Below are positions 51,209-59,308 of a DNA stretch of 64,000 nucleotides, one piece after another (the first letter of the stretch is position 1; the number at the start of each line of letters is the position of its first letter). Both the position numbers and the translations under genes were made by a program. The stretch is from Sporosarcina quadrami. Its GTDB lineage: Bacteria > Bacillota > Bacilli > Bacillales_A > Planococcaceae. The notes under the pieces were generated by a model. That model saw only the letters and a program-made list of their open reading frames with translations, made no database searches and was not told where the DNA came from. The stretch covers positions 124,001 through 188,000 of the forward strand of contig NZ_JACSQN010000004.1 in the NCBI RefSeq assembly GCF_014836615.1, in the 5' to 3' direction.

Positions 51209-51385
51209 TCACAACTCCTGATAATCTTTCATGAAGCGACCGCTTTCCTTCACTTCTGCATGATATAGCGCTTTGAGTGCGAAGCTTTTCTCGAGTTCGT
51301 GTTCTTTCATGACTTGCTTAAGCCGCTCTTTCAATTCTGGTGTGCTTTTGACGAGCTGCTCCATTTTAGATTTCGAGTATTGCAT
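51209..51385 (-). CDS. Small hypothetical protein, 58 aa
   Basis: The start is ATG 51385 behind a strong AAGGAGGA. The short soluble product is charged and helical (MEQLVKSTPELKERLKQV, HAEVKESGRFMKDYQEL). It has its own terminator directly downstream (51174-51201) and sits next to array C. No family is recognised, but the SD-frame-terminator set supports a real gene. Confidence 0.75.
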   Translation of the reverse strand: MQYSKSKMEQLVKSTPELKERLKQVMKEHELEKSFALKALYHAEVKESGRFMKDYQEL

Positions 51386-51434
51386 GAGGACATCCTCCTT
51401 CGGTCTGTTTTGCTCAGTTTAGCATATATGGCGT

Positions 51435-53015
51435 TTATACGGTTGTATCGTGAGCCGAGTTTTGCGTGCTAACTATTGTCTTGTTTCTTCCTGTTCGTTT
51501 AGCTTCATAAAGAGATTGGTCAGCGGATTCTAGAATTTGTTTAGGATGGGCGCCATTTTCAGGGAATAGCGCGATACCGAGAGATACCGTAACTACTTCC
51601 CCGCATGGACTCACTGTCGTTTCAAGTTTTTTTCGTAATCTTTCAGCGACATGATAAGCAGCTTTCTCATTCGCTTTTGGCAAAAGAATGACGAACTCCT
51701 CTCCACCCAATCGGCAACAATGATCTTGCTCCCTCGTCATTTCTTGCATTCTTTCCGCTAGAAACTTCAAGACTTCGTCACCTACATTATGACCGTATGT
51801 ATCATTCACACGTTTGAATTTATCAATGTCTAGAATAATAAGCGCATATGGCTTGTCCTCCACCGTCCAGTTTTTCAGCATTTCATCCATCGATCTGCGA
51901 TTCCACAGTTTTGTCAATGGATCGGTTGTCGACTGATGCAAATAAAAATTCACACGATCCTGGAAGAAATTCATACTGAAATTGAGCGCTCTCTTTAATT
52001 GAATCGCCTCATAATACCACGTACGGATTTGTGTGATCTCTTCCTCTTGGTTGCTTTGCGTACTTGACTCTGCATAATGAGCGAGTTTTTGCAAAGGGTT
52101 CGCAATCTGATTAGAGAAATAAATGATGATTAGAATGGACACCAGTAAAAACGGCAAAGCTTTCACTATCATTTCTTTCATCATATGAGTGACAGGAACG
52201 AGTGTAGCTTTCGTAGACCGTTGCGTTACGATTCCCCATTCTGAAGTCGGCAAATAGGCATAACCTGCCAACATATCGACGCCTTTAGAGTTGACGAGTT
52301 GCATGGCACCGCTCTTCCCTTGCGCCAATTGCTGGATGACGGGATTTTCACGCGCAAAATCATTGATACGGTCTTTGTCTTGATGATAGATTATACGTCC
52401 TGTTGAATCGACAACATATACATACGAACCGTCTTCGTAGAAATGTTCTCCTAGCACGTCCTGGAGAATATTTTCTTCTTTTAAATAGATGGATCCTCCT
52501 ACTAGTCCTATGTAATTATCATTTTCATCGAAAATGGGTTGGGAAATAAAAATAATCAATCGTCCTGTTAAACTTATATACGGTTTGGAAATGAAAGCTT
52601 CACGCTTCGTAAGCGCCGCCATTCCACCTTCTGACGTTAAAATTTTCCCTTGAAGCTCTAGTGTCTTCGGGGATGTAGCTAAAATTTCGCCACCTTTTTC
52701 AGCGATGACAACAGAATTGAATGTCTCCGTCTGTGAAGTGAGTCTTTCAGCTTCCGATTCAAGGTGTGCTACTTCATCTTTAGTTAAATGAGAACCAAGT
52801 TTATCTGCACTGACGGCAAGAGTCTGCAATGTCATCTTCAAAAAAGAATCTGTCGTACTGGATAACTTCTGCGCATATGCTCGATTCGTATCCAAAGTAG
52901 ATTCAATTAATGATTGCTTTTGCACGCGATACCCTGAGGCAATACTGCTGACAAGCGTCAAAACCAGCGTCAGCATGGCAACTCCCAATATTAAATATTT
53001 CAAAGATAGCTTCAT
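51435..53015 (-). CDS. dCache-GGDEF diguanylate cyclase
   Basis: The 526-residue membrane protein has an N-terminal helix (about 8-28), an extracytoplasmic dCache-like sensor (about 30-280), a second membrane helix (about 282-302), a linker and a GGDEF domain (about 360-520). The active-site motif is RLGGEEFVILLP, intact; the substrate-binding DKFKRVNDTYGH segment is present. It should make c-di-GMP in response to an external ligand. Together with the EAL protein at 18385-20793 it gives the window both synthesis and breakdown. Confidence 0.93.
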   Translation of the reverse strand: MKLSLKYLILGVAMLTLVLTLVSSIASGYRVQKQSLIESTLDTNRAYAQKLSSTTDSFLKMTLQTLAVSADKLGSHLTKDEVAHLESEAERLTSQTETFNSVVIAEKGGEILATSPKTLELQGKILTSEGGMAALTKREAFISKPYISLTGRLIIFISQPIFDENDNYIGLVGGSIYLKEENILQDVLGEHFYEDGSYVYVVDSTGRIIYHQDKDRINDFARENPVIQQLAQGKSGAMQLVNSKGVDMLAGYAYLPTSEWGIVTQRSTKATLVPVTHMMKEMIVKALPFLLVSILIIIYFSNQIANPLQKLAHYAESSTQSNQEEEITQIRTWYYEAIQLKRALNFSMNFFQDRVNFYLHQSTTDPLTKLWNRRSMDEMLKNWTVEDKPYALIILDIDKFKRVNDTYGHNVGDEVLKFLAERMQEMTREQDHCCRLGGEEFVILLPKANEKAAYHVAERLRKKLETTVSPCGEVVTVSLGIALFPENGAHPKQILESADQSLYEAKRTGRNKTIVSTQNSAHDTTV

Positions 53016-53132
53016 GTGTTGAACGTATCTCCTTCAAACAATAATTGTACATCCTTTTAAGTATACCATTTAACTGTATACTGAAAAGCCTATTTTTAGG
53101 ACAAAAGCACTTATTGCGTTTTTTAAAAATAG

Positions 53133-53161
53133 TTGACGCGCTTATGGTTTTATTGTAAATT
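53133..53161 (+). promoter_or_regulatory. guaC promoter
   Basis: TTGACG (53133-53138), a 17-bp spacer and TAAATT (53156-53161) lie about 60 bp before the guaC start. Confidence 0.6.
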
Positions 53162-53164
53162 AAT

Positions 53165-53181
53165 AAAGTACGAACGTTTAT
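53165..53181 (+). promoter_or_regulatory. PurBox-like operator upstream of guaC
   Basis: AAGTACGAACGTT matches the Bacillus PurBox (AWWWCCGAACWWT) at 10 of 13 positions, just downstream of the -10 box. guaC (yumD) is a known PurR target in B. subtilis, so purine repression is plausible. Confidence 0.4.
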
Positions 53182-53222
53182 TAATAAACAGCGAATAATA
53201 TTCGCTTTTGGGAGTGTTTTCA

Positions 53223-54206
53223 ATGGATACAGTATTTGATTATGAAGATATTCAACTAATTCCAACAAAATGTATAGTAAACAGCCGCTCAGAATGTGAC
53301 ACTTCCGTCACATTGGGTAAACATAAATTTGAATTACCTGTCGTTCCTGCAAATATGCAGACAATCATTGATGAAAAAATCGCCATTCAATTAGCCGAAA
53401 GTGGATATTTTTATATTATGCATCGGTTTGATCCTGAAAAACGTGTGGATTTTATCAAAGACATGCAAGGTAGGGGCCTGATCGCTTCCATTAGTGTTGG
53501 GGTGAAAGATGATGAGTATCGTTTCGTTGAGCAATTGGCGACAGATCAATTGATTCCCGACTATATTACAATCGATATCGCACATGGCCATTCAAACGCA
53601 GTCATCAATATGATTCAACATATTAAAAAACATCTTCCTGAATCATTTGTCATTGCTGGTAATGTGGGGACTCCGGAAGCTGTACGCGAGCTTGAAAATG
53701 CAGGCGCTGATGCAACAAAAGTCGGCATTGGTCCGGGGAAAGTTTGTATTACGAAAATCAAGACAGGCTTTGGTACTGGTGGATGGCAGCTTGCGGCAGT
53801 GCGCTGGTGTGCTAGAGCCGCGACTAAACCAATCATTGCAGACGGAGGAATCCGTACACATGGCGATATTGCTAAATCCGTCCGTTTCGGTGCTTCGATG
53901 GTTATGATCGGGTCCCTGTTTGCAGGTCACGAAGAATCACCCGGTCAAACAATCGAACAAGACGGCAATGTGTACAAAGAGTATTTTGGTTCTGCTTCTG
54001 AGTTCCAAAAAGGTGAAAAGAAGAATGTAGAAGGCAAGAAGATGTATGTGGAATACAAAGGTAAGCTGCAAGATACGTTAACAGAAATGCAACAGGATCT
54101 TCAATCATCGATTTCTTATGCGGGTGGTACGACACTTGAAGCTATTCGCAAGGTCGATTACGTAGTTGTGAAAAACTCCATTTTCAATGGTGATAAAGTG
54201 TTTTGA
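53223..54206 (+). CDS. guaC: GMP reductase GuaC
   Basis: I use the ATG at 53223 after GGGAGTG, giving 327 residues, the family's usual length. The protein has the IMPDH/GMPR barrel: [11 protein letters not shown], the NAD(P)H/phosphate region [32 protein letters not shown] with the catalytic Cys (residue ~174), [11 protein letters not shown] and [16 protein letters not shown]. It converts GMP to IMP and ammonia with NADPH, feeding guanine nucleotides back to adenine nucleotides. A PurBox-like site is upstream. It is a single-gene unit with a terminator at 54213-54244. Confidence 0.96.
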   Translation: MDTVFDYEDIQLIPTKCIVNSRSECDTSVTLGKHKFELPVVPANMQTIIDEKIAIQLAESGYFYIMHRFDPEKRVDFIKDMQGRGLIASISVGVKDDEYRFVEQLATDQLIPDYITIDIAHGHSNAVINMIQHIKKHLPESFVIAGNVGTPEAVRELENAGADATKVGIGPGKVCITKIKTGFGTGGWQLAAVRWCARAATKPIIADGGIRTHGDIAKSVRFGASMVMIGSLFAGHEESPGQTIEQDGNVYKEYFGSASEFQKGEKKNVEGKKMYVEYKGKLQDTLTEMQQDLQSSISYAGGTTLEAIRKVDYVVVKNSIFNGDKVF

Positions 54207-54212
54207 TTTCCC

Positions 54213-54244
54213 AAAAGAACCGGCTTTTATATGCTGGTTCTTTT
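54213..54244 (+). terminator. guaC terminator
   Basis: AAAAGAACCGGC (54213-54224) pairs with GCTGGTTCTTTT (54233-54244, one G-U), followed by TC and further T's. Confidence 0.75.
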
Positions 54245-54326
54245 TCTTATATCTAAGATTATTGAAACTCTTATACATTCTTTATCGTATAAAAAGTAAA
54301 GACCATGCGAGAGAGGAGGAGTGTAA

Positions 54327-56258
54327 GTGAAGAAAGTTTTATATTTACTATGTGTATTTCTTTTATTGTTCATAATTCGAGCGCCAGTCGCAAGCGCAAA
54401 ATCATTTTCGATCGACAAGGTTGATATTAATGCATATGTGATGAACAATGGCGACCTGTACGTTGAGGAATTGTATACTTACAGTTTTTCGGGCAACTAC
54501 AACGGAACAACACGCACAATCGGAGACGAGAACCACACCGGCGTGCAGTATTTTGAAGGCTATCTTGCCCCGATGGATACTGATCTTTCGCAATATGACA
54601 ATAGCACCTTCAAATCTTTGAAAGTAGAACGGGACGATTTAACGTTCAAGATCTATACTTCGTCTGAAAATGAAAAAAAGAAAGTGTTCTATCGTTATCT
54701 CGTCAAGGGTGCTGCGCAAAAGTATCAAGATACCGGGCAACTGTATTGGCGCTTTTTTGACGATATGAACGAGACTGATTTACATAATCTTAGCATCAGG
54801 TTCATTTTAGATGGTGATAAGGATGCTACATTGTCAGGAAAAGCCTATCTTCATAGTCCAACAGGGAAGTTGTCAAAGTCAGATGACAAAGGATTCGTCT
54901 ATGCAACTGATTTATTACAAGCCCACGACAAAGTGGAAATAAGGTTTTTATTCCCTGAAACGTTCTTGAAAAATGCCCCCTATACTAATAACAAACCGGC
55001 TTTAGCAGAATTTCAAGCTGAGGAAGCAACGTATACTGATCGAATCATGAAAAGAGACAAAGCACTGCCAACGGTTGAAAAGATCAACGTTTTCGCCTTG
55101 GGACTTACATTTTTCTTTTTGCTCTTCATAGTCCTCTATCCACGACGCATATACCGACTATTACTATCGAAAACGTCTCTTCATCAAGTGCAGGAATTGG
55201 ATTCGTTCCTACTATCTATTATTGAACGAAAAGGCAAAGTAGGACCAAATGCCATTTCTGCAGCTTTGTTGCGGCTTCGTCAAAAAGGGATTGTTGCAAT
55301 GGAGAAGGTGCCCTCTAACGCTATTTACAGAAGCGATGACAGTGCTCCGGATTATACATTCCGATTTACATTGTTAACAGATACAGGGTCTCTAAATGCG
55401 TTTGAAAAATACTTAATTGAATGGCTTTTCAAAGAGGATGCGGATGGGACACTCGCTTTTTCCTTGGATCAATTCCCATTTCTAACAAAACAGCAACGTG
55501 AAAAGAATTGGCGGTTGGAAGCGGACTTTTCAAGTCGCTCCAAAGGATTTACGAAGCGGTTCAAAGAGTGGCAGAAAATCGTACGAAAAGACCCGGAAGT
55601 AAAGCAGTTCGTCGCACCTAATCCCGTACGTAAGTATCTTACACTAGTAGGAATTCCTTTATGGATTAGTTGGGCATGTTTGAACTTCTGGATGATAGCA
55701 GAAGATTCCCTGGACGTAGGCGTTCTACTATTTTTGTTGTTAATAGGATTTATAGTTTTGCTGTTCAATCAAAACAGGCGAGCCGCTCTCCCCATCTATT
55801 TTATATTCGGATTTTTTTGGATAGAGAGAGAAGGAGGTAATACGGATGGTGCTTATTTATTGTTTGTATTTGCTACCGTTTTATTGTCCCTAACAGCTTT
55901 ATTGTTACCGATGAATGACATAAAGCGAAAAGCAGCTCCTTACTATAAGGGTGTTAGAGCTTTCAAGAAAGACGTAAAATCAGGCGAGTTTGACTTCCAC
56001 AGTAGCCACTCGGAAGAAAAGTGGTATGAGCACGCAATTGCCCTTGGCCTGTTCATCCCTTTGCTTATAAAATACACAAAGACCTTGCCGGAAGATTTGT
56101 CTACGCTTCCTCTAATGACCGTCCATGTAACTGAATTGCTGACCGCGTTTCACTACACGCATCGTTATTATTACACCCACATGCAGTCTTCAGGATTTGG
56201 CGGTGGATCAGGAAGTAGTAGTGGTTCAGGAGGCGGTGGCGGTGCAGGCGCTTTCTAA
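54327..56258 (+). CDS. DUF2207-like membrane protein
   Basis: The 643-residue product starts at GTG 54327 behind GAGGAGG. It has a signal peptide (residues 1-25), an extracellular DUF2207-like domain (about 25-250), a membrane helix (about 253-273), a winged-helix-like cytosolic segment (about 290-345: GKVGPNAISAALLRLRQKGIV), three helices in the middle (about 440-530) and a Gly/Ser-rich tail from about 620 (FGGGSGSSSGSGGGGGAGAF), typical of the family. Function unknown. Confidence 0.85.
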   Translation: MKKVLYLLCVFLLLFIIRAPVASAKSFSIDKVDINAYVMNNGDLYVEELYTYSFSGNYNGTTRTIGDENHTGVQYFEGYLAPMDTDLSQYDNSTFKSLKVERDDLTFKIYTSSENEKKKVFYRYLVKGAAQKYQDTGQLYWRFFDDMNETDLHNLSIRFILDGDKDATLSGKAYLHSPTGKLSKSDDKGFVYATDLLQAHDKVEIRFLFPETFLKNAPYTNNKPALAEFQAEEATYTDRIMKRDKALPTVEKINVFALGLTFFFLLFIVLYPRRIYRLLLSKTSLHQVQELDSFLLSIIERKGKVGPNAISAALLRLRQKGIVAMEKVPSNAIYRSDDSAPDYTFRFTLLTDTGSLNAFEKYLIEWLFKEDADGTLAFSLDQFPFLTKQQREKNWRLEADFSSRSKGFTKRFKEWQKIVRKDPEVKQFVAPNPVRKYLTLVGIPLWISWACLNFWMIAEDSLDVGVLLFLLLIGFIVLLFNQNRRAALPIYFIFGFFWIEREGGNTDGAYLLFVFATVLLSLTALLLPMNDIKRKAAPYYKGVRAFKKDVKSGEFDFHSSHSEEKWYEHAIALGLFIPLLIKYTKTLPEDLSTLPLMTVHVTELLTAFHYTHRYYYTHMQSSGFGGGSGSSSGSGGGGGAGAF

Positions 56259-56303
56259 GAAAATAAAGAACTGTGCCTTACGATATCCACATAGTTTTGG
56301 CAA

Positions 56304-56333
56304 AATCCCCTCACCGACAAAAGCGAGGGGATT
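56304..56333. terminator. Terminator between DUF2207-like and LLM oxidoreductase genes
   Basis: AATCCCCTC (56304-56312) pairs with GAGGGGATT (56325-56333), followed on the minus strand by TTG; a further hairpin CATCTAGGT/ACCTAGATG (56369-56393) lies after the LLM gene. Confidence 0.6.
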
Positions 56334-56397
56334 AATAAATTATTGTCATTTCATTCGCTTTAGCATCTAGGTAGCTTATGGTCACCTAGATGAATTA

Positions 56398-57705
56398 TTA
56401 AAGTAACCCTAAATGCTCACGAAATGTTTGACCTTCATACTTCTCTCTGAAAATGCCTCTTTTCTGCATTTCAGGTACTATCATTTCAACAAAGTCTTCT
56501 AAACTGCCTGGTAATGTTGGAGGCATGAGATTGAATCCATCAGCAACACCAGAATGAAGCCAAACTTCAATATGGTCTACAATTTCTTCGGGGGTACCTA
56601 TTAATGTGTGGTGCCCTCCTCCAGCATTAAGATATCCTAACAATTCCCTCACTGTAGGTTGTCTGTCGTTGATAATTTCCAGTATCGTTTCATATCGTCC
56701 TACGGGTCCAGTGAATTCTTCCACTGGAGGTAATGAAGGGACTTTTTCATCGAGTTGCCAACCAGAACAGTCTTGGCGCAGAAAGTAACTTAACTGCTTT
56801 AAAGCCGTTTCAATCGGTAATCGATTATCTAATGCGGCTTTTTTCGCTAGTGCCTCTTCATGCGTATGCCCTACATAGGTTACCAGCCCAGGAAACACTT
56901 TAATTTGTCTATCACTGTCCTCACTCTGGTTAATCTGCTCATCCAGCTTCACACGAAACCTTTTTGCCTGTTTTAAGTTCCACGACACGGAATAGACGGC
57001 ATCTGCATATTTTGCTGCTAGCGCTATTCCCTGTTTAGACGCTCCTGCTTGCATCGCTACTGGTTTGCCTTGTGGACTTTTCGGCGTAGTGGAAGGACCT
57101 GCCACTTGATAATAAGATCCCTCATGATAGAAAGGTTGAATGCCGTCAGAGTTGATCAATTTCCCTTTTGTCCGGTCATGCAAAAACGAATGATCATCCC
57201 ATGACACGAACAATTTATTCATCACATCGGCGAATTCAGCTGCTTTCGCATACCGTTCATCATGGACAGGCAGTCTTTCCATACTATGATTTAACGCCTC
57301 AAAGTCAGTCATAGACGTTACAAGATTCCAACCGACACGCCCTTTTGTAATATGGTCTAAACTCAAAAGTTGTCGTGAAGCGGTGAAAGGATTAGAAAAA
57401 GTACTGGAAATAGTAGAGACTAATCCTACGTGTTTTGTCACTTGTGAAATAGCCGTTAAATTCACGATTGGATCAAACCAAAATGCCGGCATAACACTAT
57501 CATCTTTTGCTGGAAATGATTGATTATCCGCAAAGAAAACCGCGTCAAAATAACCCTTTTCCGCCAACTTCGCCAGTGATTGATAGTAAGATACATCACC
57601 AATCTGTTCAACGCTTGAGTCGGGCATTAACCATGCAGCTTGGTGATGTCCACATCCATATAGTAAAACGCCTATGTGCAGCTTTTTTTCTTTCGTTACT
57701 GTCAT
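56398..57705 (-). CDS. LLM-class flavin-dependent monooxygenase (NtaA/DszA-like)
   Basis: The 435-residue protein, start ATG 57705 after GAGGTG, shows the bacterial luciferase-like barrel: FDAVFFADNQS, VGLVSTISSTFSNPFTASRQLLSLDHITKGRVGWNLVTS, the SPQGKPVAMQAG(AS)-GIALAAKYAD segment and LIGTPEEIVDHIEVWL at the end. The length and motifs fit the NtaA/SnaA/DszA group, which uses reduced FMN made by a partner reductase to oxygenate substrates. It is the second gene of a TPP-riboswitch operon after an SDR gene (78 bp), linking it with thiamine metabolism or salvage. Substrate is unknown. Confidence 0.9.
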   Translation of the reverse strand: MTVTKEKKLHIGVLLYGCGHHQAAWLMPDSSVEQIGDVSYYQSLAKLAEKGYFDAVFFADNQSFPAKDDSVMPAFWFDPIVNLTAISQVTKHVGLVSTISSTFSNPFTASRQLLSLDHITKGRVGWNLVTSMTDFEALNHSMERLPVHDERYAKAAEFADVMNKLFVSWDDHSFLHDRTKGKLINSDGIQPFYHEGSYYQVAGPSTTPKSPQGKPVAMQAGASKQGIALAAKYADAVYSVSWNLKQAKRFRVKLDEQINQSEDSDRQIKVFPGLVTYVGHTHEEALAKKAALDNRLPIETALKQLSYFLRQDCSGWQLDEKVPSLPPVEEFTGPVGRYETILEIINDRQPTVRELLGYLNAGGGHHTLIGTPEEIVDHIEVWLHSGVADGFNLMPPTLPGSLEDFVEMIVPEMQKRGIFREKYEGQTFREHLGLL

Positions 57706-57783
57706 TTAGGGCACCTCAAAATGAATCATGATAAATTGTTCATATTCTCAATTCTTCACTACGTTGTCGTGTATTTTACACGA

Positions 57784-58536
57784 CTAGTTCATTGTCAAAC
57801 CACCGTCGATCGTGAAGTTCTGTCCCGTAATACCATCCGCTTGTTCTGAAGCTAAAAACGCAACCATATTAGCTACATCTTGAGGGGTCGTCACCTTTTT
57901 CAGTGGCGTCGATTGTGCAATCAAATCAAATACTTCTGGTGTTGTAACCGCACTAGCATCAGTCATTTTCAATAATCCACCTGAAACGACATTCGCTTTA
58001 ATGCCATGCACTCCCAATTCAGATGCTATATTTCGTGTAAAACCGATTAATCCTGCTTTCGCAGTTGTGTATTCGTGATAAGGTACAACAGGATTTTGAT
58101 ATAAATTAGTCCCGATGCTTATAATCGATCCGTTTTGTCTTTCAATGAATTGTGGCATAACACTTTGAGCAATATTAAAAGCTGCTTTCAACGTACCATC
58201 CAGTTGTTTTTGATAGTCATCCCACGTCAGTTCTGTGAATGATTTTTGTTTAGTTGGGTCAAATTTGAAGTCAACTAATGCGTTGTTAACGACGACATCT
58301 ATTTGGCCAAAATGGTCCGTTCCTTGTTTAATCAATTCATCTACTTCTGCGCGATTCGTAACGTCAGCCTGTATGGCAATCGCGTTATCTTCACCTATCT
58401 CAGACGCAAGCTTCTCAGCAGCGTCTTTACTTTGATAATAGTTGATGACTACTTTGAACCCTTGTTGTGCCAGTGTCTTTACAATCGATGCACCTAAACC
58501 CCTGCCGCCGCCAGTAACTAAAACTGTTCTACTCAT
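57784..58536 (-). CDS. Short-chain dehydrogenase/reductase (FabG-like)
   Basis: I use the ATG at 58536, six bases after GGAGTG, giving 250 residues; longer in-frame starts fall in the riboswitch terminator. It has the Rossmann motif TGGGRGLG (about 8-15), NNAL, catalytic Ser (SIISIGTN), YHEYTTAKAG (YxxxK) and a C-terminal GQNFTIDGGLTMN as in FabG. It is the first gene of the TPP-riboswitch-controlled operon with an LLM monooxygenase. The reduced substrate is unknown. Confidence 0.9.
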   Translation of the reverse strand: MSRTVLVTGGGRGLGASIVKTLAQQGFKVVINYYQSKDAAEKLASEIGEDNAIAIQADVTNRAEVDELIKQGTDHFGQIDVVVNNALVDFKFDPTKQKSFTELTWDDYQKQLDGTLKAAFNIAQSVMPQFIERQNGSIISIGTNLYQNPVVPYHEYTTAKAGLIGFTRNIASELGVHGIKANVVSGGLLKMTDASAVTTPEVFDLIAQSTPLKKVTTPQDVANMVAFLASEQADGITGQNFTIDGGLTMN

Positions 58537-58564
58537 CATGACCACTCCTATATTTTTGTAATAA

Positions 58565-58598
58565 TAAAAAACGCAACTTCCCCGTAGGAAAGTTGCGT
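58565..58598 (-). terminator. Riboswitch-controlled attenuator
   Basis: On the minus strand ACGCAACTTTCC pairs with GGGAAGTTGCGT (one G-U) around TACG and is followed by TTTTTTATT, 29 bases before the SDR start. Its 5' side ACTTTCCTACG is perfectly complementary to CGTAGGAAAGT at the 3' end of the TPP aptamer, so an antiterminator can form when TPP is absent. Confidence 0.85.
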
Positions 58599-58659
58599 CA
58601 AAACAGATAACTACATAGTAAAAATGCACAGATTTACTTTGTGAGTATGTATTGGATTT

Positions 58660-58748
58660 TACACTTTCCTACGCTAGTTTTACCTAGATCAGGTTCAAAG
58701 GGTTCGAGTAAGTACTCATCTCAGTTTTTACAAACACCCCTAGTGAAT
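58660..58748 (-). promoter_or_regulatory. TPP riboswitch (THI element)
   Basis: The minus-strand sequence has the TPP aptamer consensus in order: AGGGGTG, ACTGAGATGAG, ACCCTTTGAACCTGATCT-GG, and CTAGCGTAGGAAAG. It stands upstream of the SDR-LLM operon and ahead of an intrinsic terminator, the usual transcription-off design: TPP binding stabilises the aptamer and frees the terminator. Confidence 0.95.
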
Positions 58749-58765
58749 ATTATGAAGTTATCTTA

Positions 58766-58794
58766 AATGTATAGTTTTTGGAAAAGCAAGTCAA
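58766..58794 (-). promoter_or_regulatory. Promoter of the TPP-riboswitch operon
   Basis: TTGACT (58794-58789), a 17-bp spacer and TACATT (58771-58766) lie just upstream of the aptamer. Confidence 0.7.
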
Positions 58795-58832
58795 GGTAAT
58801 GTGTGTTTATTTACTTTTTTACATAGAAAAGC

Positions 58833-59147
58833 TTATTTCACATCAACATTCAACTTCATGTCCAATCCACTCATTTTGTAAAAATTAGTAAGACGTCTTT
58901 CAATTGATGTCGCACATTCTACCGCTAGTTCTTCAGGAACCGCCTTCTGCCAGATCAGATCGATACCACAGAAGCAATCTTCCACAGGATTTAAAGCCGC
59001 ACCGTCCCCACCTTCACCTTTGCTGCCAACAATCATCGCGCTTGTCATCGCAACGAAGTTCATTGTGGCGACATCCAGGATTTTTTTATTTGTTTCATTG
59101 AGCGCCCCGCTGTTGTCATACGCTTTAACTACAATTCGATTTTTCAA
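58833..59147 (-). CDS. Hypothetical protein, ~104 aa
   Basis: The longest frame begins at a TTG at 59147 without a clear SD; an internal ATG (residue 29) could also be used. The soluble product has three cysteines (two in DCFCGIDLIW, one in ECATSIERRL) and an acidic Gly-rich turn GSKGEGGDGAA. It does not match a family I know. The frame is conserved-looking (balanced codon use) but confidence is limited by the start. Confidence 0.5.
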   Translation of the reverse strand: MKNRIVVKAYDNSGALNETNKKILDVATMNFVAMTSAMIVGSKGEGGDGAALNPVEDCFCGIDLIWQKAVPEELAVECATSIERRLTNFYKMSGLDMKLNVDVK

Positions 59148-59308
59148 TTTATCAGCTTCATTTATTCATTGTATTCTATGTTACAGACTTTTCATTTATT
59201 TTCAATAGTTATTTGAATTATTTAAAAAACGAGACACGGCTAGTTTTCCTTCAAATAGGGTATGAGATAGGTAACTAATTTCGGTTTGGTAATTGGAGGG
59301 GGATTCTT

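Noticed and set aside
50780..51212. Overlapping minus-strand frames of 78-135 codons
   Set aside because: They are explained by array C in the same way; one even runs into the sigma gene start.
59240..59275. Sigma-B promoter before the AarF-like gene (GGGTAT at ~59256)
   Set aside because: No GTTTAA-like -35 element at 12-15 bp upstream.
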